This document shows positions 48,017 through 56,124 of a DNA stretch of 64,000 bases, in pieces (within the stretch, counting starts at the first letter, position 1; every line of letters starts with the position of its first letter). The notes below the pieces were generated by a model that searched no databases, was not told where the DNA came from, and worked only from the letters and a program-made list of their open reading frames with translations. Source of the DNA: JAICJC01 sp963757605. GTDB lineage: Bacteria; Actinomycetota; Thermoleophilia; Gaiellales; JAICJC01. The stretch is taken from positions 310,001 to 374,000 of the forward strand of contig CAVWSF010000005.1 in the NCBI GenBank assembly GCA_963757605.1, written 5' to 3'. The position numbers and the translations under genes are program-made.

Positions 48017-49023
48017 AGGACATCGAGAGACGACTCAAGGCCTACCGCGGCGATCCGCGCTGGGTGCAGCGCCAGGTCGCCCGCGAGCGGGCGATCCGCC
48101 AGCGGCGCATCGCGCTGGCCTCGTTCGCGTCGCTGGCCGTGATCTTCGCCGCCGCGGGCGCATGGACGCGGATCGGCGGCTCCTCCGGTTCACCCGGGCA
48201 GGCCGCCGCAGGCACGCAGGCCAAGAAGGCGGAAGCGCCGCCAACGCTCCCGGACGGCGGCCGCACGATCCTCCCGCGCGCACGCGTCGTCGCCTTCTAC
48301 GGCGCTCCCGAAGACGCCGGACTGGGGACGCTCGGCATCGGGACGCCCGACGCGGTCGGCCGGCGGCTCGACAAGATGGCGGCGAAGTACCGGGCCGACC
48401 GGCCGGTGCTGCCGGCGATGGAGCTCATCGCCACGGTCGCCCAGGCGTCGCCGGGCGTGGAGGGCCTGTACCGCGCCCGCCAGTCGTCCGAGCTGATCGG
48501 GCGCTATCTGGCGGCGGCCCGGCGAGCACACGCCCTGCTCATCCTCGACATCCAGCCGGGCCATTCGCCATTCATGCGCGAGGTGCACGCCTATGCCCGC
48601 TGGCTGCGCGAGCCGGACGTCGGGATCGCGCTCGATCCCGAGTGGAGCCTGCCCCCCGGCCAGGCCCCGGGCTCGGTGATCGGGTCGACCACGGCCGGGA
48701 TCGTGAACCACGTGCAGGCCTACATGTCGCAGATCGTGAAGAACCACAACCTGCCGCAGAAGCTCCTGATCGTGCACCGCTTCACCACCGACATGATCGC
48801 GAACGCCCGCACGCTTCGCGCCTATCCGGGCGTGGCCCTCACCGTGAACGTCGACGGCTACGGCGACCAGGAGAACAAGGTCTCGAAGTACGACTACTTC
48901 TCGTCCCGAAAGCCGGGCCGCTACAACGGCTTCAAGCTCTTCTTCCACGAGGACACGGGCCTCATGACGCCGCGATCGGTGCTGCGGCTGATCCCGCGTC
49001 CCGACGTGGTCGTCTACGAGTGA
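47998..49023 (+). CDS. Membrane-anchored hypothetical protein with extracellular domain
   Basis: 341 residues: a basic cytosolic tail (about 1-38), one membrane helix (IALASFASLAVIFAAAGAW), a disordered linker and a large outside domain (about 95-341). That domain has alternating strands and helices (RVVAFYGAPEDAGLGTLG; ALLILDIQPGHSPFM; VGIALDPEW; LLIVHRFTTDMI; FKLFFHEDTGLMTP), which resembles a TIM-barrel hydrolase. Family not recognised. It overlaps both pspAB and the downstream VOC gene, so it is in the same transcript. Confidence 0.72.
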   Translation: MGRSDLEDIERRLKAYRGDPRWVQRQVARERAIRQRRIALASFASLAVIFAAAGAWTRIGGSSGSPGQAAAGTQAKKAEAPPTLPDGGRTILPRARVVAFYGAPEDAGLGTLGIGTPDAVGRRLDKMAAKYRADRPVLPAMELIATVAQASPGVEGLYRARQSSELIGRYLAAARRAHALLILDIQPGHSPFMREVHAYARWLREPDVGIALDPEWSLPPGQAPGSVIGSTTAGIVNHVQAYMSQIVKNHNLPQKLLIVHRFTTDMIANARTLRAYPGVALTVNVDGYGDQENKVSKYDYFSSRKPGRYNGFKLFFHEDTGLMTPRSVLRLIPRPDVVVYE

Positions 49024-49508
49024 CGGCCGCCGGCCCGGTCCGGGTCACGTCCCTCTTCGAGGCGCACCTGCCGGTGGCCGACATCGCCCGCTCGGTGGCC
49101 TTCTACCGCGACGTGCTCGGCCTCGAGGTCGCGTACGAGGACGCTGGCCGCGGCCTCGCCTTCGTCTGGGCCGGCGAGCCGGGAGGGGCGATGCTGGGCC
49201 TGTGGTCGCTGGGGACGGCCCCGATGGGAATGCGCCTGCACGTCGCCTTCGCCACGCCGCTCGAGGAGGTGCTGCGCGCGCCCGACGCGCTGACCGCCGC
49301 GGGCGTCGTGCCGCGCTCGTTCTTCGGCGAGGAGACCCGCGAGCCGAGCGTGATCGGATGGATGCCCGCGGCGGCGGTCTACTTCGAGGACCCCGACGGC
49401 CACATGCTGGAGTACCTCGCGATACTCGCCGAGCCGCCCCGGCCCGAGGCCGGCATCGTCACCTGGTCCGAGTGGAGCGCGGGCGGGGCGGTTCCGCCCG
49501 GCTACTGA
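49020..49508 (+). CDS. VOC-superfamily (glyoxalase-like) protein
   Basis: 162 residues with two VOC modules: SLFEAHLPVADIARSVAFYR opens the first and MRLHVAFATPLEEVLRA the second; AVYFEDPDGHMLEYLAILAE ends the second with the typical Glu metal ligand. The substrate is unknown. The GTG at 49020 overlaps the upstream stop (GTGA). Its end overlaps the convergent VOC gene at 49502. Confidence 0.82.
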   Translation: MTAAGPVRVTSLFEAHLPVADIARSVAFYRDVLGLEVAYEDAGRGLAFVWAGEPGGAMLGLWSLGTAPMGMRLHVAFATPLEEVLRAPDALTAAGVVPRSFFGEETREPSVIGWMPAAAVYFEDPDGHMLEYLAILAEPPRPEAGIVTWSEWSAGGAVPPGY

Positions 49509-49894
49509 ACGCAAAACCCATTTCCCTCGGGGTCGCGCATCACCGTCCAGATCTCCGTGAGTTGACCCGTGACGAGCTGCTTCGTTTCGACGACCGTGGC
49601 TCCCAGTCCAACCAGCCGAGCCACCTCGGATTCGCGGTCCTCGGCGTTCAGGTCGAGGTGGATCGGGAGCGTGTCGGTGGGGGTCTTCGGCTTGCGCTGG
49701 AAATAGAGCCGCGGTCCGCGTCCAGTGGGGTCGACGGCAGCCGCCGCGTCGTTGGGAGCACGTCCGGCGGCGATCCAGGCCGCCATGAACTCCGGCGGCG
49801 CCTCCTGCCGCTCGTAGCCCAGCGCCTCGACCCAGAACGAGCACAACGCGGCGGGGTCGTCGCAGGCAAACGTGATGTTGTCCAGGTGCGCCAC
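49502..49894 (-). CDS. VOC-superfamily (glyoxalase-like) protein
   Basis: 130 residues of the small glyoxalase-like type common in actinobacteria: LDNITFACDDPAALCSFWVE at the N-terminus, RLYFQRKPKTPTDTLPIHLD in the middle, and TVMRDPEGNGFCVQ at the end. The His/Glu ligand pattern is partly kept (HLDL, GNGFCV). The GTG at 49894 lies 12 bases after the pspAA stop, so it may belong to that operon. Confidence 0.82.
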   Translation of the reverse strand: MAHLDNITFACDDPAALCSFWVEALGYERQEAPPEFMAAWIAAGRAPNDAAAAVDPTGRGPRLYFQRKPKTPTDTLPIHLDLNAEDRESEVARLVGLGATVVETKQLVTGQLTEIWTVMRDPEGNGFCVQ

Positions 49895-49906
49895 GCCGGA
49901 TGACCG

Positions 49907-50188
49907 TTAGCCGGGGATGGCGCCCTCGCCCGAGAAGGCCTCGCGGGCCTCGTCGAGCGTGGTGTCCTCGGCGGGCAGCACATGGTCCGAGGTGACGATC
50001 TCGCCGTCGGGGACAGCCGTCCCCTGCTCGCGGACGTGGGCGATGAGGGCGCGGAACGCCTGCTCGAACCCGGCCGCGTCGCCCGCGGCCACCGCGGCGG
50101 CCACCGCGTTGTCGAGCTCGTTCAGGCGGCCGACCTCGCCGTCGTCGAGCCGGTACTGACCGCTTCCCAGGATGCGAACGACGGTCAC
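49907..50188 (-). CDS. pspAA: PspAA, PspA-associated protein
   Basis: 93 residues. The N-terminus VTVVRILGSGQYRLDDGEV, then LNELDNAVAAAVAAGDAAGF, matches PspAA, a small partner encoded next to PspA in actinobacteria and other groups. It should bind PspA. The GTG at 50188 overlaps the pspA stop (GTGA). The C-terminal 25 residues are acidic. Confidence 0.85.
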   Translation of the reverse strand: MTVVRILGSGQYRLDDGEVGRLNELDNAVAAAVAAGDAAGFEQAFRALIAHVREQGTAVPDGEIVTSDHVLPAEDTTLDEAREAFSGEGAIPG

Positions 50189-50955
50189 TTGGACTCCTCC
50201 TGCGACTCGGCCGGCTCTGCTGCACCCTGGCCGAGCTCCGGGGCCGGCGTGCCGCTTCCGACCTCGGCCCGCAGCTTGGCCATCTCGGCGTCGACCTGGT
50301 TGCCCGCCGTGAGCGCCGCGATCTGGGCGTCGAGATCCGATCCCGCGGGCGCCGTCAGGTCGTCGATCGCGCCGGTGTCGACGAGTTCGTTCACGGCCGC
50401 CGCCCGGGCCTGCATCTGCTCGGTCTTGTCCTGCGCACGCTGAAGGGCCAGGCCGACGTCCGACATCTCCTCGCCGAGCCCGGTCGTGGCCTCTCCGATC
50501 CGCACCTGCGCCTCGGCCGCGGAGTACTGGGCCTTCACGACCTCCTTCTGGGTGCGGAACGACTCGACCTTCGCCGAGAGCCGCCGCTCCTGGTCGATCA
50601 GGTTCTGCTGCTGCTGCTCGAGCGCGGTGATCTGCGTGTCGAGGCCCTGGAGCTGGCCCTGGATCAGCGCCTTTCGCTCGAGGGCGGTGCGCGCGAGATC
50701 CTCGCGGTTCCCGGCCAGAGCCTGGCGGGCCTGACCGTCGAGCTTGACGACGCTCTCCTCGAGCTTCGCCGTCTGGAGCTGGAGGCGCTTCTTGGCGGTG
50801 ACGACGTCGGCGACGCCGCGCTTCACCTTCTGCAGCATCTCGAGCTGCTGCTGGTAGCTGTAGTCCAGGGTCTGGCCCGGGTCCTCGGCCTTGTCGAGCA
50901 TGGTGTTCGCCTTGACCTTGAACAGCGTCGTGAAACGCGACATGAGACCGGCCAT
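50185..50955 (-). CDS. pspA: PspA/IM30/Vipp1-family membrane-stress protein
   Basis: 256 residues, nearly all coiled coil: FTTLFKVKANTMLDKAEDPG at the N-terminus (membrane-binding amphipathic helix), then the PspA-family YSYQQQLEMLQKVKRGVADV, and long helices to about 210, followed by an acidic tail. PspA forms ring or rod assemblies that protect damaged membranes. The gene is followed at once by pspAA. It starts 33 bases after the CcmI-like gene. Confidence 0.9.
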   Translation of the reverse strand: MAGLMSRFTTLFKVKANTMLDKAEDPGQTLDYSYQQQLEMLQKVKRGVADVVTAKKRLQLQTAKLEESVVKLDGQARQALAGNREDLARTALERKALIQGQLQGLDTQITALEQQQQNLIDQERRLSAKVESFRTQKEVVKAQYSAAEAQVRIGEATTGLGEEMSDVGLALQRAQDKTEQMQARAAAVNELVDTGAIDDLTAPAGSDLDAQIAALTAGNQVDAEMAKLRAEVGSGTPAPELGQGAAEPAESQEESK

Positions 50956-50988
50956 GAATCCCTCCTGGAGACCGCGGAAAACCCGTGG

Positions 50989-51282
50989 TTACCTTAGCCG
51001 ATCCAGCTCGTGCAGCACCCTGGCCGCGTCGGCCCGGAGGCGGTCGCGCTCGGCCTCGTAATCGGCCTCGGTGACCTTGCCCGTGCGCAGGTCCTGCTCG
51101 AGGTCGCGGAGCGACGCGTAGGCGGCGTCGCGAGCCTCGGCGAGGGCCAGCCGCCGCCGGTCCTCCTCCGACAGGCGCTCCTCGGGCTGCTCGCGCTCCG
51201 GCGAGACGAACGGCCACGCCACGACCACGACGGCCAGCATCACCAGGGCCGCCGCGGCGGCGACCGCTGCGGCAGCGGTCAT
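50989..51282 (-). CDS. CcmI-like small membrane protein
   Basis: 97 residues: an N-terminal membrane helix (AAAAVAAAAALVMLAVVVVA) and a charged coiled-coil (RRRLALAEARDAAYASLRDLEQDLRTG, then VTEADYEAERDRLRADAARV). This is the N-terminal part of CcmI/CycH, which usually also has a TPR domain; here only the short form is present. CcmI helps to bring apocytochrome c to the heme ligation complex. The ATG at 51282 overlaps the ccmF stop (ATGA), supporting the role. Confidence 0.75.
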   Translation of the reverse strand: MTAAAAVAAAAALVMLAVVVVAWPFVSPEREQPEERLSEEDRRRLALAEARDAAYASLRDLEQDLRTGKVTEADYEAERDRLRADAARVLHELDRLR

Positions 51283-53282
51283 GCGCCGCTGCGGGCCAGG
51301 AGCTCGCCGTAGCGGCGGGCCAGCTGGCGGGCCTCGCGCGGGTCCGGCCACAGCGTGATCAGCGCGCCGAGCAGGAAGACGACGCCGGCCAGCCACACCA
51401 GCCCGACGGCCGGGTTCACGAGCACCTTCACGCTGACGCCGCCGGAGGCGTCGCGATCGACGCCCTGGAGGATGGAGTAGAGGTCGGTGCCCGACGGCAG
51501 GCTGCTACGGATGTCGACCTCGTTTCCGATCTGGCCGGTGTCGTACACGCGCTGGCCGGGCTCGAGCGTCCCGTGCGAGCTGCCGCCGCGCGAGACGGCC
51601 AGGCGCACGAACTCGAAGGTGTAGTTGGGCCCCTTGCGCTGGAAGACGCCGGCGTTTCGCAGGGTGTAGCCGTCGACCACCATCGTCTGGCCGACGCCGA
51701 GGTGGGCCTCACGCACGGTCGAGTAGGCGCTCGAGGCGGTCACGCCGACGACCAGGATCACGATGGCGAGGTGGACGACGTAGCCGCCGTAGCGGCGCCG
51801 GTTCCGGCCGACCAGGTCGACCAGCGCGCGCGGGATGCTGCCGCCGGCCAGCGCCCGCCGGGCGGCGGTGCCGCGCGCGAACTCCAGGCCGACCGTGACA
51901 GTGACGAAGATGCAGAGCGAGAGCGCGGTGAGCCCGGCGGTGCTCGATCCCAGGCCGAGGAGCCACAGGAGCGCGGCGCCGGAGAGCGCCGAGACCACCG
52001 GCCAGCGGAACGTGCGCACCAGGCTGTCGGGAGAGGCCCGCCGCCACGCGATCAGCGGGCCGATGCCGGTGAGCGCCAGGAGCGGCAGCCCGAAGATGAC
52101 GAGGAAGAAGTCGTAGTACGGCGCCGAGACCGTGGAGCGGACGCCGCGGACGGCCTCGCTCAGGATCGGGAAGACGACCCCCCACAGCACGGCGAAGGCC
52201 AGCGCCAGGAGGAGCAGGTTATTGAAGAGGAAGGTCGCCTCGCGCGAGATCACCGACTCCAGCCGGTGATCGGCCCGAAGCAGCGGCAGGCGCCAGATGA
52301 TGAGCGCCGTCGACACCGCCAGCGTGGCGGCGACGAACGCCAGGAGGTACGGCCCCACGGGCGACTGCACGAACGAGTGCACCGACTGGACGACGCCGCT
52401 TCGGGTCAGGAAGTCGCCGAAGACCGCCAGCGAGAACGCGGCGCTCACGAGCACCATGTTCCACACCTTGAGCATCCCCTTCTTCTCCTGCACGATCACC
52501 GAGTGCAGGAACGCCGTCGCGGCCAGCCACGGCATGAGCGCGGCGTTCTCGACCGGATCCCAGGCCCAGTAGCCGCCCCAGCCGATCTCGACGTAGGCCC
52601 AGTGCGCGCCGAGCAGCATCCCGGTGCCGAGCGCGGCCCAGCTCACGAGCGTCCAGCGCCTGACCGACACGAGCCAGCGGGCGTCGGTTCGGCCCGTGAC
52701 GAGCGCCGCCATCGCGAACGCGAACGGGATCGACATCGTCACGTAGCCCAGGTAGAGCATCGGCGGGTGGGCCACCATGTACGGGTTCTGGAGCGACGGG
52801 TCGAGGCCGGCGCCGTCGACGGGCACGGTGCCCGCGACGTGCGCGAACGGCGAGGACACGAACGCCGCCAGCCCCGCGAAGAACGTGGCGATGCCGCCCA
52901 GCACGGCCGCCACCCACGGCATCAGCTCGCGGTTCCGGCGCCGGTTCTGGTGCAATGCGAGGGCGGACGCGCCGGTGAGGACCGCCAGCCACAGGAGCAG
53001 CGAGCCGGCCTCGCTGGCCCACAGCGAGCTCAGCGTGTAGCCCGTCGGCAGCCGGCGGCTGGTGTGCTCGGCGACGACCGCGAGCGAGAAGTCGTGGGTG
53101 AGGAGGGCGTACTCGACCGCGACGACCGCAACCAGCGTCGCGGCAAGGGCGGCCCAGAACGCGTTCCGCGCGCTGCGCATGAGCCGGCGGTCGCCGCGCC
53201 GGCCGGCCAGGACGCCCGCGACCGCGGCGTAGACGGTGAGCGCGAAGACCAGGTAGAGGGCGACGCGCCCGAGGGTGGTCAC
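51279..53282 (-). CDS. ccmF: Cytochrome c maturation protein CcmF
   Basis: 667 residues with about 15 membrane helices. The heme-handling WWD domain is IGWGGYWAWDPVENAALMPW, with conserved His residues in neighbouring loops (e.g. MVAHPPMLYLGY). The C-terminal large periplasmic domain (VDGYTLRNAGVFQRKGPN, then TLEPGQRVYDTG) is standard. CcmF ligates heme to apocytochrome c with CcmE as heme donor. The GTG at 53282 begins 16 bases after the ccmE stop. Confidence 0.92.
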   Translation of the reverse strand: MTTLGRVALYLVFALTVYAAVAGVLAGRRGDRRLMRSARNAFWAALAATLVAVVAVEYALLTHDFSLAVVAEHTSRRLPTGYTLSSLWASEAGSLLLWLAVLTGASALALHQNRRRNRELMPWVAAVLGGIATFFAGLAAFVSSPFAHVAGTVPVDGAGLDPSLQNPYMVAHPPMLYLGYVTMSIPFAFAMAALVTGRTDARWLVSVRRWTLVSWAALGTGMLLGAHWAYVEIGWGGYWAWDPVENAALMPWLAATAFLHSVIVQEKKGMLKVWNMVLVSAAFSLAVFGDFLTRSGVVQSVHSFVQSPVGPYLLAFVAATLAVSTALIIWRLPLLRADHRLESVISREATFLFNNLLLLALAFAVLWGVVFPILSEAVRGVRSTVSAPYYDFFLVIFGLPLLALTGIGPLIAWRRASPDSLVRTFRWPVVSALSGAALLWLLGLGSSTAGLTALSLCIFVTVTVGLEFARGTAARRALAGGSIPRALVDLVGRNRRRYGGYVVHLAIVILVVGVTASSAYSTVREAHLGVGQTMVVDGYTLRNAGVFQRKGPNYTFEFVRLAVSRGGSSHGTLEPGQRVYDTGQIGNEVDIRSSLPSGTDLYSILQGVDRDASGGVSVKVLVNPAVGLVWLAGVVFLLGALITLWPDPREARQLARRYGELLARSGA

Positions 53283-53298
53283 CGAACCGCCCGCCGGA

Positions 53299-53691
53299 TC
53301 ATCCCGAGCCGCCGGAGGAGTACTTGCTGGGGCACTTCGTGAGCAGCGAGTCCGGCTCGCCGACGAAGACGCCGCCCTGCATCCGGCCCGTCAGGATGAC
53401 GTGCCGGGTCGGCTTGAAGGCGTCCGGCACGGAGCCCGTGTACGCGACCGGCACCGTCGCCCGGGTGGCGTCGTCCTTCAGCACGAACCGGAGCGGGCTA
53501 TCCGAGCCCGACGCGGTCACGACCACGCCCGTCAGGTTGACCTTCTTGTGGGCGGCGCCGTCGCGATCCGAGTTGAGCTGCGAGACGCTCACGAGCAGCG
53601 TGCCCGTGCTCACGAACCCCTCGTAGACCAGGAAGACCGCCAGGAGGGACGCCACGACCAGCGCGATGACGAGGCGAGGCCGACCGGTCAT
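53299..53691 (-). CDS. ccmE: Heme chaperone CcmE, Cys (CxxxY) variant
   Basis: 130 residues: one membrane helix (LVIALVVASLLAVFLVYEGF) and an OB-fold heme-binding domain (KVNLTGVVVTASGSDSPLRF; VPVAYTGSVPDAFKPTRHVI). The heme-attaching site reads LLTKCPSKYSSGG, that is CxxxY where most bacterial CcmE have HxxxY. Such Cys-type CcmE is known from Desulfovibrio and archaea. It carries heme from CcmC to CcmF; ccmABC and ccmGH are not in the window. Confidence 0.9.
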   Translation of the reverse strand: MTGRPRLVIALVVASLLAVFLVYEGFVSTGTLLVSVSQLNSDRDGAAHKKVNLTGVVVTASGSDSPLRFVLKDDATRATVPVAYTGSVPDAFKPTRHVILTGRMQGGVFVGEPDSLLTKCPSKYSSGGSG

Positions 53692-53736
53692 GCGGGTCAG
53701 GGTACCATCGGCCCGGTCAGCGCCGGGCCGTCGCGA

Positions 53737-53958
53737 TCACGCCGCCCGGTCGGGGACGCGATAGCCCAGATCGAGGCACAGCTGGCCTCGCCGGGATTCG
53801 CGCAGCGCGTCGGTGTAGCCCTGCCCGTAGGCGGCGCGGAGCAGCCATCCGAGCAGCTCGTGGTCGATCGGCCCGTTGCCGAGGTCGAAGATCTCGGCCC
53901 ACAGGTCGGCGAGCCGCAGGTCGATGGCCATGGCAAGCGTGTCGCGACGTGCGTCCAT
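53737..53958 (-). CDS. Small hypothetical helical protein
   Basis: 73 residues, helical and acidic (MAIDLRLADLWAEIFDLG; HELLGWLLRAAYGQGYTDAL). Not recognised. The start at 53958 is supported by TAGCAT (53965-53970 on this strand) exactly six bases upstream. It is followed by ccmE on the same strand after a 45-base gap, but is probably independent. Confidence 0.65.
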   Translation of the reverse strand: MDARRDTLAMAIDLRLADLWAEIFDLGNGPIDHELLGWLLRAAYGQGYTDALRESRRGQLCLDLGYRVPDRAA

Positions 53959-54005
53959 GGTCGCATGCTAGGGGGCCGATCGGACGGACTCCCTGCAAAT
54001 CGGGG

Positions 54006-54326
54006 TCAGGCACCAATCGTGCGTGAGGCGGCGCCGTCCAGCGTGGACGCGTAGATCTCAAACCGGGTCGCGCTCACGGGCTTCGGCCGGTTGCGGTCGG
54101 GGTCGGCCGCGCGCCGCTCCCCCACCGCCGCGAACACGGCCTGGGCGGACTCCTCGTCCTCGAAGAGCATCACCGAGAGGCGCACGCCGGCCTCGCGGTC
54201 GACGAGCCACACGCCCTCGACGCCCGCCGCGGCGGTCGCCGCCGGCACCACCTCGTCGATCACGTGGGCGATGCCGTCCTCCAGGTCGGACGGGCTGTCC
54301 TCGAAGCGGATGACCTGGGCGTACAT
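54006..54326 (-). CDS. Small ABM-like dimeric alpha/beta-barrel protein
   Basis: 106 residues. YAQVIRFEDSPSDLEDGIAH, GVWLVDREAGVRLSVMLFED and ESAQAVFAAVGERRA follow the strand-helix order of antibiotic-monooxygenase-like ferredoxin folds. The catalytic residues of true monooxygenases are not evident. GGAGG precedes the ATG at 54326. It is divergent from the MarR gene across a perfect palindrome, so it is a likely target of that regulator. Confidence 0.65.
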   Translation of the reverse strand: MYAQVIRFEDSPSDLEDGIAHVIDEVVPAATAAAGVEGVWLVDREAGVRLSVMLFEDEESAQAVFAAVGERRAADPDRNRPKPVSATRFEIYASTLDGAASRTIGA

Positions 54327-54356
54327 GGCGTTCCTCCGTGGTAGAGTGATGATGTC

Positions 54357-54379
54357 CGCATACGGATAATCCGTATGCG
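54357..54379. promoter_or_regulatory. Perfect palindromic operator between marR and the ABM-like gene
   Basis: CGCATACGGAT (54357-54367) and ATCCGTATGCG (54369-54379) are exact reverse complements around a single central A, giving a 23-bp palindrome. It lies in the 70-base divergent gap, 30 bases from one start and 17 from the other, in the position of a MarR dimer site. The binding protein is inferred. Confidence 0.75.
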
Positions 54380-54396
54380 TACTATCTACCACATCC

Positions 54397-54876
54397 GTGA
54401 CGACCGTGCAACCGACCGATCCCCTCCGCCATCCGCACTGGCGGGCCTGGCAGATGTTCTTCGAGGCCCACGCCGCCGTCTGCGCCGACGTCGAGGCGGC
54501 GCTCCAGCGTGCGCACGGCCTCTCCCTGCGCTGGTACGACGTGCTGCTGCACCTGCACGCCGTGCCCGGCCGGCGGCTCTCGATGCGCGACCTGGGCGAC
54601 GCGGTCGTCATCTCGAAGAGCGGGCTCACGGGCGTGGTCGACCGGATGGCGAAGGCCGGGCTCGTCGAGCGCGTCCCCGACCCCGGCGACCGGCGCGTGA
54701 CGCTCGTGGCGCTCACCGCCCTGGGCGCGGAGCGCTACGAGCAGGCCCGGGTCGATCATCGCGCCGCCGTCGCGGAGCGGTTCCTCGACCGCGTCGACCC
54801 GGCCGACCTCGCCGCGATCGAGCGCTCGCTCGGGGCGCTCATGGATGCGCCCGGCGGCGGGCCGCCACCGCGATGA
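54397..54876 (+). CDS. MarR-family transcriptional regulator
   Basis: 159 residues with the MarR winged helix: WYDVLLHLHAVPGRRLSMRD, recognition helix VVISKSGLTGVVDRMAKAGL and wing RVPDPGDRRVTLVALTALG, framed by helices for dimerisation. It starts at the GTG at 54397, downstream of a perfect palindrome that it probably binds, so it should repress itself and the divergent gene. The ligand is unknown. Its 3' end overlaps the convergent membrane protein gene by 38 bases. Confidence 0.9.
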   Translation: MTTVQPTDPLRHPHWRAWQMFFEAHAAVCADVEAALQRAHGLSLRWYDVLLHLHAVPGRRLSMRDLGDAVVISKSGLTGVVDRMAKAGLVERVPDPGDRRVTLVALTALGAERYEQARVDHRAAVAERFLDRVDPADLAAIERSLGALMDAPGGGPPPR

Positions 54877-55357
54877 GGGCGACCGTGGCCGGGACCGCGA
54901 GCGCCAGCGGCACCACGCCGCCGCTGTCCAGCGTCCGCCGGTCGGCCACCTGCACGCGCAGCGGCGGCCCGACGGCGATCGGCCCCGAGCCGCCCACCGG
55001 GACGGCGGTCACGTAGATCGCGATCGGGCCGGCGCTCACCGCCTTCACCGACCACCGGATCGACCGCGACCCTCCGGACGCCACCGGGCCGAGGTAGCGG
55101 GTGCGGTGGGTCGACCAGTCCTCCGGGTCGACGTAGGTGTCGGGGTCGAGCGAGACGACGTTCAGGTGGGCGACGAGCGGTCCGGTCGATGCGGAGCCCG
55201 CGGCGAGGGTCGACGTGAACGCGAAGGACTTCCCGAGCCGGATCGCGACCGCGCCGCGGTCGAGCGTGATCGCGGGCGGCGCGGTCGCGGCCCCCGCCGC
55301 CGGCGCCCACAGGAGGAGCGCGGCAACGACGGTCCCGGCGACGCGGCGCGCCGTCAC
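54839..55357 (-). CDS. Exported membrane-anchored protein of the ABC exporter operon
   Basis: 172 residues: a signal peptide (VAGTVVAALLLWAPAAGAATA), an extracellular beta-rich domain (about 25-145; FAFTSTLAAGSASTGPLVAH, ARVKVS-type strands around IRWSVKAVSAGPIAIYVTAV), and a C-terminal membrane helix with Arg tail (VVPLALAVPATVALIAVAAR). The type-I topology suggests an accessory or substrate-binding-like part of the exporter. The GTG at 55357 overlaps the permease stop (GTGA). Confidence 0.7.
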   Translation of the reverse strand: MTARRVAGTVVAALLLWAPAAGAATAPPAITLDRGAVAIRLGKSFAFTSTLAAGSASTGPLVAHLNVVSLDPDTYVDPEDWSTHRTRYLGPVASGGSRSIRWSVKAVSAGPIAIYVTAVPVGGSGPIAVGPPLRVQVADRRTLDSGGVVPLALAVPATVALIAVAARRRAHP

Positions 55358-56124
55358 TCCCGCACTCCCGAGAGCCGCAGACGGCGGGCAGCGACCGCGG
55401 CCGCGGCGACGGCCGCCGTGACGAAGAGCGCCGGAGCGGCGAGCCACGATGCCTCCTCGACGGCCCCGTGCCCGTCGATCACGAGCCGGCCCAGGAAGTG
55501 CAGACCGGCCGTGAGCGGGTTGAATCGCTGGAGCAACTCGCCGGCCCAGCCGGTCGTCGCGCCGACCGGGAACTGGGTCGGCACGTAGAGCGCGAGCAGG
55601 ACGAGCATGCAGACCGCCAGGCTCACGCGGCTCGTCGACGCCCCCGCGCTGACCGCCAGCCCCATCGCGGCGAACGCGACGGCGAGCAGCGTGCCGACCG
55701 CGAGCCCGGCCGAGAGCGGTACCGCCACGAGCCCGATCCCGTGGCCCAGGAACCACACGTACGGCACCGCCACGGCGAAGGCGGCCAGCCACAGCGAGAG
55801 CGCCGAGGCCCCCTTCCCGGCCACGAGCTGCCAGCGCGGGACCGGCGCCAGGAGCAGCGCCTCGAGGCTGCCGCGGTCGCGCTCGCCGCTGAGCGCGTCG
55901 GCCGCCGCGAGCAGCGAGAGCAGCGCGCCGACGGCGACCGCCACCTGGAGCGTCAAGCCGACCGCCTCGCGCTGCTCGATGAAGTTGATCGCCTGGTTGG
56001 TGGCGACGAGGTAGGTCGTCGCGCTCAGGAGCACGCTGTAGGCGACGAGCAGGGCGAACCCGCGGCCGCGCAGCCACAGGTCGGCCAGCTCGCGCCGGGC
56101 GACGATGGTCCACGCGCCGCTCAC
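55354..56124 (-). CDS. ABC-2-type transporter permease
   Basis: 256 residues with six hydrophobic helices (e.g. GFALLVAYSVLLSATTYLVA; VGLTLQVAVAVGALLSLLAA; LSLWLAAFAVAVPYVWFL; SLAVCMLVLLALYVPT) and the cytoplasmic coupling region GERDRGSLEALLLAPVPR, the hallmark of ABC-2/NosY-like exporters. The GTG at 56124 overlaps the ATPase stop (GTGA), so the two proteins form one exporter. The substrate is unknown. Confidence 0.88.
   Translation of the reverse strand: MSGAWTIVARRELADLWLRGRGFALLVAYSVLLSATTYLVATNQAINFIEQREAVGLTLQVAVAVGALLSLLAAADALSGERDRGSLEALLLAPVPRWQLVAGKGASALSLWLAAFAVAVPYVWFLGHGIGLVAVPLSAGLAVGTLLAVAFAAMGLAVSAGASTSRVSLAVCMLVLLALYVPTQFPVGATTGWAGELLQRFNPLTAGLHFLGRLVIDGHGAVEEASWLAAPALFVTAAVAAAAVAARRLRLSGVRE

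Noticed and set aside
53998..54016. GGGGTCAGGCACC string as a separate promoter or mobile-element end
   Set aside because: No partner repeat or hairpin around it; kept only as a possible relative of the terminator repeat at 32259.
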